This document shows, one piece after another, positions 50,155-62,304 of a DNA stretch of 64,000 nt. The stretch covers positions 44,003,097 through 44,067,096 of the forward strand of contig JAVIAB010000008.1 in assembly GCA_032433765.1 (NCBI GenBank), given 5' to 3'. This stretch comes from Megaustenia siamemsis (lineage: Eukaryota > Mollusca > Gastropoda > Stylommatophora > Ariophantidae). The notes under the pieces are model-generated. The model searched no databases. It had not been told where the DNA came from and saw only the letters and a program-made list of their open reading frames with translations. A program made the translations under genes and the position numbers. Position 1 is the stretch's first letter, and the number at the start of each line of letters is the position of its first letter.

Positions 50155-51275
50155 ATAGAAGTAAACAAAACAATATATGCCTGCTTCATAGACTAAACCA
50201 AAGCTTTCGATAGAATACACCATAGTCAACTTATAGACTGCCTAAAAGATATAAATCTAGACGACACAGACATACAACTAATATGTAATTTGTACTTGAA
50301 CAAACAGCAATAATAAAATATAACAAAGAGAACTCTACACCCATTGACATAAAAAGAGTAGTAAGACAAGGATGCATCCTATCACCAAGCTTGTTCGGTC
50401 AATCTATACACTGAGCAAATCTTTAAAAAACATTTCAGAGATGCCAGACCTAAACATTAATGGAAAGATAATCAATAACCTAAGATATGCTGATGATACT
50501 GTTCTACTAGCAGAAAATCCTAAAGACCCACAACAATTGCTTAATGTCATAAACATAGCAAGCAAAAAAATGAACTATATATGAATATCAAAAAGACTAA
50601 AACTATGATCATAAACAAATAAAATTCTCAAGACCTACAAATAAATATCACAGTTGAAGGAATAGACATGGAGACAGTTCAGAGCTACAACTACCTTGAA
50701 CATACTATAACCAATGATGGAAAATGTAAAATTGAAATAAACAAAATAATAGGTATGCAAAAAGTAATTTTAATGTCATGAAAAATATACTAATAACAAA
50801 ACAAATAACAGCAGGGCTGAAACTAAGAATAGCAAAATGTTACATCTTTTCAATATTCCTGTATGGTGCAGAAACATGGACATTAGACAAGAAAACAGAA
50901 CAGAAAATTGAAGCCTTTGAAATGTGGATTATTAGAAGAATATGTAGAATTGGATGGAAAGAAAAGAGAACAAACGATTACTTTTAAAACAACTAAAAAT
51001 AAAAAGAGAACTACTAAATACAATTAAGACAAGACAAAATGAAATTTTTGGGCACGTTGAAAAAACACAACAGCCTACTGAAAGTAATATTGGAAGGAAA
51101 AATACAGGGTAAAAGAGGCAGAGGCAGACCAAGACTAACATGGACGAGTAGCATCAAAAGATGGACAAGTCAATCTATGACAGCATGCACCATCAACGCA
51201 AGATACAGATTAGAATGGCGATCCATGGTAGCCAACCTTCGTTGCGGAGACGGCACTCGACGGTGATGATGATGA
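50155..51275 (+). mobile_element. LINE family E, reverse-transcriptase part
   Basis: Shows IDRIHHSQLI-like, RVVRQGCILSPSLF (about 50350), NNLRYADDTVLLAENPKD (50480), FSIFLYGAETWTLDKKTEQK (50850) and RGRPRLTWTSSIKRW (51115), followed by a (GAT)n tail. Several frameshifts; no endonuclease part. Confidence 0.88.
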
Positions 51276-51379
51276 TAAGATAATTAAGTTAGGGAGAAGT
51301 GGACAGCAGGATTAGAGATGGGATGATGAGATGAGAAAGAGATGTGTTACATGTTAGAGGATAGGTGAAGTGTAGAGGT

Positions 51380-52225
51380 AAATTAGCGATGAACAATGTG
51401 GTTTTGTTGGAGGTAAAGGAACGAGCAATGCCATATATTTCATAAGATCCTTAGTAGAAAGAGCCATAGAGGTGAAAACAGATCTATACCTATGTTTCAT
51501 AGATTATACCAAATCATGTGACAAAGTAAAGCACCAAGAAATAATCAAAATTTTAGAAAGCATAAACGGAGACAGTAAAGATCGAAGAATAATAAAGAAC
51601 ATGTACTGGCAACAAACAGCGGCCAGAAGAACTGGAAACCAATTGGGAATGTTTCAACAAATAAAACAGTGTGTTAGACAAGGTTGTGTGCTGTCACCAG
51701 ATTTGTTTAATATTTATAGTGAGATTATTTTAAGATCCATGAGGGACATGCCTGGAATAACAATTGGAGGTCATAAAATAAATAATCTAAGGTATGCTGA
51801 TGATACAGTCTTAATCACAAGAGTGAAAATAAGTTACAAGAAATGTTGGACATTACAGTGAAAGAAGGCAAAAAAAAAAAAGGACTCAGCCTTAATAGCA
51901 AAAAGACAGAAGTAATGGTAACAACAAAGAAAAAGACATCACCTCAGTGCAAAATAAAGACAAGTGGAACAATATTAAAACAGGTAAATGAATTTAAATA
52001 TTTGGGAACTTTGTTAACCTCAGACGGAAGATGTACAAAAGACGTGTAATGTAGAATGGCTCAGGCAAAAGCATCTTTCCAAAAACTGAGGAAGGTACAA
52101 TGCAATCCATTTTTGACAATAGAAACACGAAAACTAGTTCTTAAATGGTATGTAGAGGCAGTCTTCAAGTTGTGGAGAGATATGATCGCCTACGCTACAG
52201 GCCCGGTACTTGATGATGATGAAGT
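51380..52225 (+). mobile_element. LINE family A, 3' part with internal deletion
   Basis: Starts at the DEQCGFVGGKGTSNA segment, continues with FIDYTKSCDKVKHQEI, QCVRQGCVLSPDLF, NNLRYADDTVLI and EFKYLGTLLTSDGRC, then jumps near 52155 to the 3' end AAGTTGTGGAGAGATATGAT and CAGGCCCGGTACTTGATGATG. It shows the undisturbed site of repeat copy B. Confidence 0.88.
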
Positions 52226-52293
52226 GTAGAGATATCAAAATATAATTATGGAGGAATAATTGTAAAACAAGAAATAAACATTAGACTTAGCTG

Positions 52294-54500
52294 GTGGCAG
52301 TGGCTCCGCTCGGAAAGGAAGATCGCGAACAGAAGAGCAAAAGACCTCAAATTATATCTCCCATCGACGCTGAAAGGCAAATGTGGAAGCAAAGAAGAAG
52401 AAGAAAATCCAGAAAAGATAAAGGCTCTCTGACTAAGAGACGTATGACGCAAGCTGGAGATAGCCGTGAGGAGTCCGGGTTGCCGACTCACCTTTTGTCT
52501 ACCAGGAAATCCTCCAGAATTGGCACCTGGAATGTATGTACCCTAAACGAACAAGGAAAAGCTGCACAGGTAGCAGCAGAAATGATAAATTACAAAATAC
52601 TCGTAGATAGTCTGGGAATGTACGAAACAGGATGGCTAGAAACAGAAAGAATAAAACTAAATACAGGAGGGATGATTGTATCATCAGGACAAAAGGAACC
52701 TGGAGCACAACATAGTGAATGGGTGGCTATAATGTTATCAAGGAATGCACAGAAGACACTGATAGAATGGGAAGCAGTAGGGCCAAGACTAATGAGAGCA
52801 ACATTTAAAACAACAAAAAACAAAATAAATATAAAAATACACATTGTCCAATGCTATGCACCAACCAATGATAAGGATGATTTAGTTAAAGATTAATTCT
52901 ATAAATAGTTACAATGTCAGATGGATGAAAGGCGAGCCAAGGATATTATAATCTTGATGGGAGACCTAAATGCTAAAGTAGGATCAGACAACAGAGACTT
53001 CGAAGAGTTGCTGAGATATTACGAAATCCTTCATTTTCTTCTTCTTCTTTCCTTTCTCATCTGCCTTTCAGCGTCGAGGGGAGATATAATTTGCGGTCTT
53101 TTGCTCTTCTGTTCGCCTCAGGTGCTGTTATATTTCCTACTGCTTCTGATATTCCATCGACCCATCATTTTCGTGGTCGACCCTTGGGTCTGGTGTTCTC
53201 ACAACGTTTGTTGAAGGCTCGTGTTGTGTTTTGTTCTTTATGCCTTGTCGCGTGGCCAAACCATTTTATATGTTGTTTCCGTATATATTAAATGGCGGGG
53301 GCTATTCCTAGCTTTTTTCTCAGTTCTTAATTTCTGATCTTATCTCTCAGACTGTTTCCTGTCATTCGTCTAACACATTTCATCTCTGTAGAGGTTATTT
53401 TTCTTATTGTTCTTGCATCTAGGGTCCAGGTCTGGCATTGTTAGTACAACGTTGGGATGAAGATTGTATTGTATATAAATCGAAAACGAAATCCTTACAA
53501 AGTTTATTAACCTCATAAAAGCAATGTATGAAGGAATGAAATGTAGTGTAGTGCATGAAGGACAGCTTACAGAAGCATTTGACATAAGAATAGGAGTAAG
53601 GCAGGGATGCCTTCTATCTCCATTTCTCTTTTTACTGGCCATAGATTGGATTATGAAAATAACCCAAAACAACCAAAATGAAATCCAGTGGTCACTGACC
53701 AAGCAACTTAATGATTTAGACTTTGCTGATGACATAGCTCTCCTATCACACAGCCATCAACAAATGAGCATACTTGATGAGAGTTCACAACAGCTAGGAC
53801 TGAAAATTAATAGAGATAAGACAAAAATTATGAGAATTAATGCAGTTGGCAATAACCAAATAAAATTAGGAGAAATATCTATACTAGACGTACAATCTTA
53901 AATATATTTGGGCAGTAATATAGATAAAGAGGGAGGAACAGAAAATGATACCAAAATAAGGATATCAAAAGCAAGAGGAGCTTTCATCGCACTGGGAAAC
54001 ATATGGAAATCCAAAGAAATTAGGCTAAATACAAAAATAAAAATTTTCAACTCAAATGTTAAGTCGGTCCTATTATATGGCTGTGAAACATGGAGAATAA
54101 CAAAATTGACAATCACAAAGGTACAGACTTTCATTAATGGATGCTTGCGCAGAATAAAGGGGTGGAAAGGGCAGGACAAAGTCACTAACGTGGAATTATG
54201 GCAATGTACCGGTCAAATACCAGTGGATAAAGAGATACGGCGAAGACGATGGCGCTGGATAGGACACACACTGCGGAAGCCAACTGAGAGTATTAAACAA
54301 CAGGCCCTTTTTAAAATCCCCAGGGGAAAAGACAAAGAGGAAGACCAAGAAATTCTTGGAGAAGGCAGACAGAAGCAGAGATGAAGATGATGGGGAAGTC
54401 ATGGAATAATCTTAAAAGAATGGCAAGAAACAGAACGACTTGGAAAGTGATTGTTGAAGATCTATGCTCCACAGGGAGCTGAAAGGTAGAAGAAGAAAGC
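52294..54500 (+). mobile_element. LINE family B, with internal deletion and nested insertion
   Basis: Endonuclease frame 52294-52896 (SSRIGTWNVCTLNEQGKAAQ, HIVQCYAPTND) and IILMGDLNAKVGSDNRDFEE at 52960; a nested LINE C tail at 53032-53485; reverse transcriptase from 53524 (GVRQGCLLSPFLFLLAIDW, LDFADDIALLSHSHQQ) to 54384 (RRRWRWIGHTLRKP). Part between endonuclease and reverse transcriptase is missing. The 3' end is CTCCACAGGGAGCTGAAAGG + (TAGAAGAAGAAA). Confidence 0.88.
53032..53485 (-). mobile_element. LINE family C, 5'-truncated insertion with 11-bp TSD
   Basis: ACGAAATCCTT at 53021-53031 and 53486-53496. The insert matches 26983-27400 and 55330-55800 and ends in a (GAA)n tail on the minus strand. 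Confidence 0.88.
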
Positions 54501-54620
54501 GGCACGGGCGTAATACTGACCACATTACGCCAAAATTGTAGTGCCGAAAGTCTATAAAAATTATGGTCACTAAAACCATAATCCCTGTACGCCACTTGGC
54601 GTGTCGGGGCTCTTTACTTG
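54501..54620 (+). mobile_element. SINE family 1, 3' part only
   Basis: GCGGCACGGGCGTAATACTG to CGCCACTTGGCGTGTCGGGG. Directly follows the LINE B tail. Confidence 0.8.
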
Positions 54621-54690
54621 TGTGTGCGCGCGCGCACACACACACCCATACACACACTCTTACACACGCACGCGCGCACACACACACATA
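54621..54690. repeat. (GT)n(GC)n(CA)n microsatellite
   Basis: TGTGTGCGCGCGCGCACACAC core, self-complementary, with further CA-rich stretch. Confidence 0.9.
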
Positions 54691-55329
54691 TTACTGCATC
54701 ACTATTTGATAATAATAATTGAAAGAGATCAATTAAAAGAAAGAACTCTCCAGTCCATTGAGCATAATGGTACTCGATTACAAAACTGCCAAAATTAGCA
54801 CCACAGAACTCATTACAAATAATATATAGTGATACCAATTCATGTTCTAATTAATAGCTAAGGCACAGTACCAAAACTAAATATCTTGAACAATTTGTAG
54901 TTGTAAAGAAGTATCACCACAATCACGTCACATTTTGTAAGATAGAATTCCACTTTTCCTGTTCATTGTAGCTCAAGGTTTATGTTTATGACTCATATTT
55001 TTTCTCCGTACAGCAAATGTGCAATCTTTCATTTATATATATTTAACTAAAAACCTTTAGGATAACCACCCAGTAAAAGCCACTCAGTGTGTGCCAAGCT
55101 GTTTCATACCAATCCATATCTATTTGCATTATTACAATTTGTTTTATTAGGTTCACATGTATACATGTGGTGATGTATCAGAATCACAGATGATATCATC
55201 ATAACCCTGAATATTAAGCAGAAGTAATTAGGTCTTGAAAATACTATTCTAAGTTATGTTTGTTGTAAAATGTCTGTGTACATTCTGTGTAGTAGTGCAT
55301 CACTACCATAAATAAGTGTTGTTGTTGTT
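54691..55329. other. No gene recognised
   Basis: AT-rich; no feature supported. Confidence 0.5.
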
Positions 55330-55800
55330 CTTCTTCTTCTTCTTTCTCTTTCCTTCCTCATCTGCCTTTCAGCGTCGAGGGGAGATATAATTTGCGGTCT
55401 TATGCTCTTCTGTTCGCCTCTGCTGCTGTTATGTTTCCTAGTGCTTCTAATATTCCATCGATCCATCTTTTTCGTGGTCGAGGTCTGGTGTTCTCACAAC
55501 GTGTGTTGAGGGCTTGTTGTGTTGTGTTTTGATCTTTCTGTCTTGTCACGTGGCCAAACCATTTTATCTGTTGTTTCCTTATATATTCTATGGCGGGGGC
55601 TATTCCTAGCTTTTTTTCTCAGTTCTTCATTCCTGATCTTATCTCTCAGACTGTTTCCTGTCATTCGTCTAACACATTTCATCTCTGTAGAGGTTATTTT
55701 TACTTATTGTTCTTGCATTTAGGGTCCAGGTCTGGCATTGGTAGCACAACGTTGGGATGAAGATTGTATTGTATAGTGCTCGTTTTGCATCCAGGGTTAT
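55330..55800 (-). mobile_element. LINE family C, 3' end fragment
   Basis: Same region as 26961-27420 and 53032-53485: LCYQCQTWTLNART, RRMTGNSLRDKIRNEELRK and the end CAAATTATATCTCCCCTCGA with a (GAA)n tail. Confidence 0.85.
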
Positions 55801-56630
55801 TTCCTTCCGGACAATAGTGGTGATAACTGTCCAATGATTTGACAATAGTGGTGAAAATAAGTGTTGAATATACATTATATTTGTCGTAAAATGTCTGTAA
55901 CTCCTAAACCCTGCGTACTACTTCATGATTAGCATATGAAAGTTGGTCTTGAATACACTCATTTACGTTCCGTTTGTCACGAAATATCTGTAAATCACTT
56001 TAGCCTATGCAGGCGTGATAGTTAGAATACAGGTTTGACAGTTACAGTGTTGCTTTAATACATGGTGGATACTGTAGCGTTCTTTCCGCACCCCTTCCCC
56101 CCCCCCCCGCTTCCATATCTTACCTTCTTTATATTTAATTAATTCAAGCAGTAATGCACGATTTAAAAAAAATAGATGTTATTGGTTGTTTTACATGCAA
56201 CTATTCCTTTTATTGGAATTGATTTTAATTGATTTAATTAAATTAGTTACTTTCTGCAACGTGATGCGAAGTGCGATGTCTTTCTTGAAACTCGATTATT
56301 CTAAATGTTTCAATCTTTCTGCTTTCACTTGTTGACTACTATTCATTGCATGATTTTAAAAGAACGTTAAGGGGACGTTGACGCGCTGTGTTGTAGTTTT
56401 CACCAAGCTGGATAATTTGTGTTTGATGGTTCCATCGTCCGTCCTTAGCCTGGCCTTAGTAGTTGGTTTCTTTCCACTTCGATCCCTATTCAACTCTCTT
56501 CGCCAGGCTGGCACCGATAGAAGGTTGGGTATGTTCTGGACAGGTCCGGTTTGCTGATCACAACTTTACGGTCAATATGGCGGATATGCGACAGGAACCA
56601 TTGCGGCTTAGTCTTAAAGGTTTTCTTTGT
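55801..56630. other. No gene recognised
   Basis: Contains a C-run at about 56098-56110; otherwise nothing supported. Confidence 0.5.
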
Positions 56631-57000
56631 TGCAGTTTCCGCATATTTCAAGGTACGGCTTGTTGCTGGAGCTACTGAGTTTAGTGCTCTGTGCACACCG
56701 TGAGTTTTTTTTTTTAATAAAATCCGGATCGTGTTTTGATATTCCAATTACTCACGATGAATGATGTTATCGTATGACGAAGGACAGTTCGATTGCGTTC
56801 ACTTTCGGTGAAAGTTTGGCTTTACGTCTTTTGTCGTGTGCTGTAGTTGCTATGATGGGGACTGCAGCTGTATTTCTTTGTTTGGATCCTTCAATGAGAT
56901 GAGCTTTAATTCGGATGATTCCACTGGCACGGACGTTTGAGCAATTATGAATATTTAATTCGTTTGCAGTGATACCGGGGCCTTCGAATAACTATAACAG
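56631..57000. repeat. Dispersed repeat family X, copy 2
   Basis: GCTACTGAGTTTAGTGCTCT, CCGTGAG, TTTTGATATTCCAATT, then GATGGGGACTGCAGCTGTAT and GTGATACCGGGGCCTTC, in the same order as copy 3 (57770-58150). Confidence 0.65.
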
Positions 57001-57700
57001 TCAGTTATAAGTCGCTGACTGCTTTCATCCTTGCTGCTGAAAGCGTTTCCGAATCTGTTTGAATTTAATGAATATATTCATTGCATCTTGAATCTATATA
57101 TTTAATCTATTCACGTTTTGGGTCCACACAACTATTTAATTCTTTATTGAATCCATAAATATAATCCATCGACCTAATCTTAGACGGACTGTGGTGAATG
57201 CAACATTCTGTGGGAGAGCTGACTAGAGACAGAGATTTTTTCAGACGGACTGTGGTGAATGCAACATTCTTTAAATGCGACCTGTTGATGAAAAGCTCCT
57301 ATAAAATAATAACACAGTCAGAAGCTCACTCATTTACGAAATTATAACAACAGTCATTCATTTACAAATTTACAACGGAAGTCCACTCATTAATAAGAAC
57401 AAAAAGAACAGACAAGTAACCATAAAACATGGTTTAAGAGATCAACTTGATAATGCTCACAATACAGTAATATGAAATGTAAATGAATATGGTTTAAATG
57501 CATTATTGCCAAGAGAGAGAAATATAATAGATCAAATCAATGGCTCTATATGTACAGTGTACATTTGCTACATACACTAACCATATTATGGTTTTTGTTT
57601 GCCTAGTAGCAAGTTCACAAATGACTTCACTAAATCATCACAAATGTATTTGTGTGGTGTTTAATTTATATGATATGTTGAATCTATATTTAATTTTTAT
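57001..57700. other. No gene recognised
   Basis: A 26-bp word, GACGGACTGTGGTGAATGCAACATTCT in part, occurs twice (about 57183 and 57244). Otherwise nothing identified. Confidence 0.5.
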
Positions 57701-57759
57701 ATGAATATGTTGAATATGACGATCATCATTTGCAAGAGGACGTGAACTTCAGGTATATG

Positions 57760-58150
57760 GTGGATAGGCGGCAGGAACAATTGAAGACTATGCATGAAAA
57801 GTGTTCCTTGTTGCAGTTTCCTCATATTCCAAGTCCGACTTGTTGCAGGAGCTACTGAGTTAAGTGCTCTGTGGACACCGTGAGCTGTGTGTCTCATCCG
57901 TTTTGATCATGTTTCGATATTCCAATTGTTTACAATGAATGATGGTATCGTATGACAGGGAACAGTTGGCTGTGTTCACTTTCTCTGCGGTTTCGAAGTC
58001 TTTTGGCGTGTGCTGAGGATGCAACGATGGGGACTCCAGTTACCTTTCTTTGTTTGGGAGATGACATATTAATTCGGATGATTACGCTGGCACGGGCGGT
58101 TGAGCGATTATGGATTTTAATTCGTTTGCAGTGATACCGGGGCCTTCCAT
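57760..58150. repeat. Dispersed repeat family X, copy 3
   Basis: Most complete of the three related copies; contains CCGTGAGCTGTGTGTCTCAT, CGATATTCCAATTGTTTACA and GCAGTGATACCGGGGCCTTC. Confidence 0.65.
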
Positions 58151-58344
58151 AACCAAATAACCAAATAAATAGTAATACATTTTTAATGCATTCTAAGGAC
58201 ACTTCACTACAGTCAACATGGATTAAACTACTTAAATTCTGGAACATGTCTTATGCATGATGTTCCTCGTCACTTTTATTATCTTTTTGATTCATCTTTT
58301 TAAATGTAAACTATTTTTTTCTTTCCCGTTTCCTCTGAGAGATA

Positions 58345-58680
58345 AAAGTTTAGGGCCTCAGTGGCCTACCTGGAAAAACCACCCGACCGGGCTACCGACG
58401 TTCGGACAACCCGTGTTCGATTCCCGCTGGTAGCAGTGTGAGTTGTACTCGTGGTTAGGAAAGAAAAAAAAAACCGCGGTCGACCCAGCCTTTGGCACAA
58501 ATGGGTACCAGGGTAGCACTCTGGGAAGGTGAGGAATGCCGCGTCGCAGCGTGAGTTTCGATGATTCAAGCGACACTGTCCAGAAGTCTCCAAACACTTC
58601 TGGATAAACGGGCGACCACATATGGGTGAAAAATCGCATACTAAGACGTCGCTTCCGGTCTCGTACTTTACATTTACCTT
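58345..58680 (+). mobile_element. tRNA-derived SINE, family 2
   Basis: Head with GGGCCTCAGTGGCCTACCTG (A-box-like TGGCCTACCTGG) and GTGTTCGATTCCCGC (B box), then a 250-bp body with AAATGGGTACCAGGG and CGACCACATATGGG. Confidence 0.75.
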
Positions 58681-58687
58681 TAGATAA

Positions 58688-58950
58688 AAGGGAGCCGCGA
58701 TAGCTCAGTGGTTAGAGAACTGGACTACAAAGGGCAAGAGGTAGGGTTCGATCCCAACCGACGGGTTCCGGGTTTACCCAGCCTTTAATGGGTACAGGAT
58801 TTTTTTTTTCTCGGAAAGTAAAGCGGCACGGGCGTAATACCGACCGCATTGCCCCAAACAATCATGTGCCGAAGGTCTGTAAAATTTATGGTCGCTAACA
58901 CCATATTCCCTATACGCCACTTGGCGTGACGTGGGTATTTTACTTTTTTT
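58688..58950 (+). mobile_element. tRNA-derived SINE, family 1
   Basis: Complete copy: GAGCCGCGATAGCTCAGTGG, GGGTTCGATCCCAACCGACG, GCGGCACGGGCGTAATACCG, CGCCACTTGGCGTGACG. Confidence 0.92.
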
Positions 58951-59280
58951 TTCTTAGATAAAAGCTCTTGAGTAAAGTTCAGTTTAAAACGTCATTTCAA
59001 TACAAAGTTGCTTGTTACGAACAGCTGTTTTTTTTCTCATCACAGTGGTATTTTAGTTCTTATTCAGATAGTAAAATGTGCAGCATGAATGGATGACGAT
59101 GGCCTGTATAAACTACATTGATCTTAGTCTTAAAATTAATATTTTATGGGAGTGGTGACACCTACACAAATGTTAACTTTAATCTTTATTGTTGTAATAC
59201 GCCTGTAAGTTGCAGCTTGAAGAATATACGCTTCAACAGTTTAATAATTTTACATCCACGCATGTATACTGAGTGATTCG

Positions 59281-59755
59281 ATGAGCATGATAAAAAATGT
59301 GGAGGCGGGCTATGTACGCATGCAATGGGTAGAGTCGTTGCAGAAATCCAAAATACGTAAGGTCACCTTTGTCTATGTCCCTGGACATGCGGGAGTACGG
59401 GGAAATGAGAGAGCGGACAGGTTGGCTAGCTGCGCTGTCGTTGAGGACGGGCAACCGATGGATCGGGCGGACATCATCAATGCCCTTCGAGATGTTGGAA
59501 GAGCACAGGACTTCGACAAACACAGATCCACGTCACTTCTTCGGATGATGGAAATGGGAGTTAAGATGGGCACGGCCAGAAATGAGAAACTTGGTGGCCG
59601 TGTAAGAAGACTTATCAACCAACATAGAACTGGAGTCGTCAGTCGCTGGACACTGAGGGAATTGCTGAGGAGGGGATCTGAGCACCTATGGACATGTTCG
59701 GAGTGCAATGATGATGACCCGCAAATAACTCAATAACTCAATAATTTTACACTTC
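59281..59755 (+). mobile_element. LINE family D, 3' end (RNase H C-terminal part)
   Basis: The frame 59281-59736 contains VTFVYVPGHAGVRGNERADR (RNase H terminal His/Asp region), then WTLRELLRRGSEHLWTCSEC with a W-x-C-x2-C pattern. It ends in a tandem AATAACTC tail. 5'-truncated. Confidence 0.85.
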
Positions 59756-59849
59756 ATAGTGTGGACGACTATTGTCTTGTTTCCATTCCAGTTGTAGAAA
59801 AAAAAACCCAACTAAATTATGTCGGAATGTACCCAAGATGTCATAATCA

Positions 59850-59990
59850 TGATCATCATCATCATCCTCACCATCATCACCATCAAGTACCATGCTTTCT
59901 GGAGTAGGTGATCATGTCTCTCCACAACTTTCGATCTCGACAGTTATTGATCATGTCAGCTGTAGACCTTCTGCCAAGCCGTTCTCTTAA
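59850..59990 (-). mobile_element. LINE family A 3' tip, cut by hAT insertion
   Basis: (CAT)n, then AAGTACCATGCTTTCTGGAG and CTCTCCACAACTTTCGATCT, as in other family A 3' ends; stops at TTCTCTTAAGC where the hAT terminus begins. Confidence 0.85.
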
Positions 59991-61446
59991 GCTAGGGGTG
60001 GCCAACCTGTTTTGAGCTTGGGCCAGTACATTGATTTTTAAAAGTTGAAGGGCCATCTAACTAAATTTATATTAATAATATGAATGTAAACTACAGTATT
60101 ATATGAATAATAGTAAAGTATTCAGGTAAGTGTAGAGCTGTAGACCGATATATAAAGCATACTGATTTAAAAGTAATCCAATTATTCATATAATCATATA
60201 ATTTATTTTATTCATTTAAAAAATTATCATAAAAGGAAACATATTGAATTATTATAGAAATACATGTACTCGTTAAACTAGTCTTACAGTCTTGCTGTTT
60301 TGAAGACCTGTAATGTTAATTTAATGTCATTTGTTAACTTGCTTTTCATTTAACAATATCTCAATATTAGGTGTAATTTTTGATGCGCACAGAACAAGTA
60401 TATAGACAAGATGTGCATCTGTAATAGTTGAACGTAACTTATTCTTAATAACATTCTTGGCAGGAAAAATGTATGTGGAGTCAAACCTGCACACGAGCCT
60501 TAAAGCAAGATCGTGAATTTCAGGAAACCAGTCTAAATGGACATATTAAAAAAAATTCAGTCAAATTAGAAGTGGGTGATCCACAACGTTCTTTAAATTT
60601 AGCACAAAGTCCTGAATGGTTTTGGATTTCTATTATTTCCATTTGCAAGGATGGGGAGTATTTATGAATCTCAGACTCTGAAATACAAAATGGATTTATG
60701 AATAAATCGATGTTAATCTCTTTCAGATTCGAAAGAGGAGAATCGAGTTGAGAATGCATGGCTCGTGGCTGCAACTGCTGTTTTGTATTTTAAATGATAC
60801 ATGATAAAGTCACTGCATTTACTTAACATGTGCTGCATGCTCGGAAAATGATCAAGTTTGCACTGCGCTAAGATGTTACAAAACAATTTAAGCTTCACTT
60901 TGAAAGTGTTGACTTCATTGAACATTGATGGAAACAAAGAGTCATTTCCTTGTAACTTCTTGTTAAAAATATTCAAATGATGTGACATATCAACTAAAAA
61001 TGCCAAATCACAAAGCCACTCTTGCTCTTAATTTTTAAGTAAACCACACCCCAAAGGCAAAACAGTTTTTGATTCCAAATATGAAAAAAATTGATCTTTA
61101 ATTTGAAAAAACCCAACAGTATTTCTCCTCTAGAAAGCCACCTAACTGAGTTTTGAAGTAAGAGTTTACCATATTCATTTATTTCTTCTTCAAAAAGTTT
61201 TCTAAATTCTCTACGATTGAAGGCGCGTGATCGAATCATATTAATGCAACATAGAACAGGATCAATGACGTGTTGAAAGCTCATGTCTTTAGCACACAAA
61301 GCCTAACGATTAATGATACAGAGATATGAATGCAATTTCCGATCTAAATACTGCACAAGCAAAGAAACGCAGACACTCCTCTTCCCTAACATTTCTAGGG
61401 CGCCATCTCTACAAATGCTCTCAAGTTTACACCATTCAAGTTTATT

Positions 61447-61594
61447 GAGTTATTGAGTTATTTGCGGGTCATCATCATTGCACTCGGAACATGTCCATAG
61501 GTGCTCAGATCCCCTCCTCAGCAATTCCCGCAGTGTCCAGCGACTGACGACTCCAGTTCTATGTTGGTTGATTAGTCTTCTTACACGGACACTA
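61447..61594 (-). mobile_element. LINE family D 3' end inserted in hAT, 16-bp TSD
   Basis: ACCATTCAAGTTTATT at 61431-61446 and 61595-61610. The insert matches 59600-59755 in reverse and ends in the GAGTTATTGAGTTATT tail. Confidence 0.9.
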
Positions 61595-61980
61595 ACCATT
61601 CAAGTTTATTGCCGCCAACATCACTATTTTCCACACACAGTTTTTCACTGCTTAAGATATATTCTTCCAGATATACTTTTCCAGTTGTTGTTGTCGATAA
61701 ATCACAAAGTCCTAAAAGTTCATGAAACACATCGAAGTTGTCGTTTATGCACCTAACAAACATAAGTAACTGAGCATTATCTGTCATGTCACCACTCTCA
61801 TCTATTGCTATAGAAACAGCAGTTGCATAATGTATCTGTTTTGATACATCGACTGCCATTTCTTCAGTGCGTCTCATAATTGTATTTCGTGATAGGGAAA
61901 TATTTTCTTCCATTTGTTTGATATTGGTATCATCAACGTTTTCTGCAAAGATGGGTATGCTTTCCTTCTCGCCGTCTGAG

Positions 61981-62031
61981 AATGGTTGTTTTCTTCTTAG
62001 CATTTTTTATGCTAAGCAGAAAACAACCATT
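61981..62031. repeat. Hairpin-forming inverted repeat
   Basis: AATGGTTGTTTTC..CTTAGCAT and ATGCTAAG..GAAAACAACCATT around a short T loop; about 21 of 23 pairs match. Lies at the 5' end of the hAT coding part. Confidence 0.8.
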
Positions 62032-62304
62032 ATTGTTATTTTTAATTTGAGAGTTGTTATTGATCCTTTATTGTTATGTTAATTTGAGAGTTGCTATTGA
62101 TCCTTTATTGTTATGTTAATTTGAGAGTTGTTATTGATCCTTTATTATGTTAATTTGAGAGTTGTTATTGATCCTTTATTGTTATGTTAATTTGAGAGTT
62201 GCTATTGACCCTTTATTGTTATGTTAATTTGAGAGTTGCTATTGATCCTTTATTGTTATGTTTATTTGAAAGTTGCTATTGATCCTTTATTGTTATGTTA
62301 ATTT
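62032..62304. repeat. 35-37-bp tandem repeat, about 7 units
   Basis: Units read TTAATTTGAGAGTTG(T/C)TATTG + ATCCTTTATTGTTATG. Continues after the retroposon insert at 62710-62745. Confidence 0.9.

Larger units (their letters stand above)
59992..62035 (-). mobile_element. hAT-type transposon (GTF2IRD2/ZBED-like transposase), degenerate
   Basis: Starts TAGGGGTGGCCAACC (hAT terminal repeat type). Minus-strand frames 62003-61581, 61299-60994 and 61006-60713 encode AVSIAIDESGDMTDNAQLLM (first catalytic Asp region), FVRCINDNFDVFHELLGLCD, QNSVRWLSRGEILLGFF and FNKKLQGNDSLFPSMFNEVN, all typical of hAT transposases. Interrupted by a LINE D insert at 61447-61594. Confidence 0.85.
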
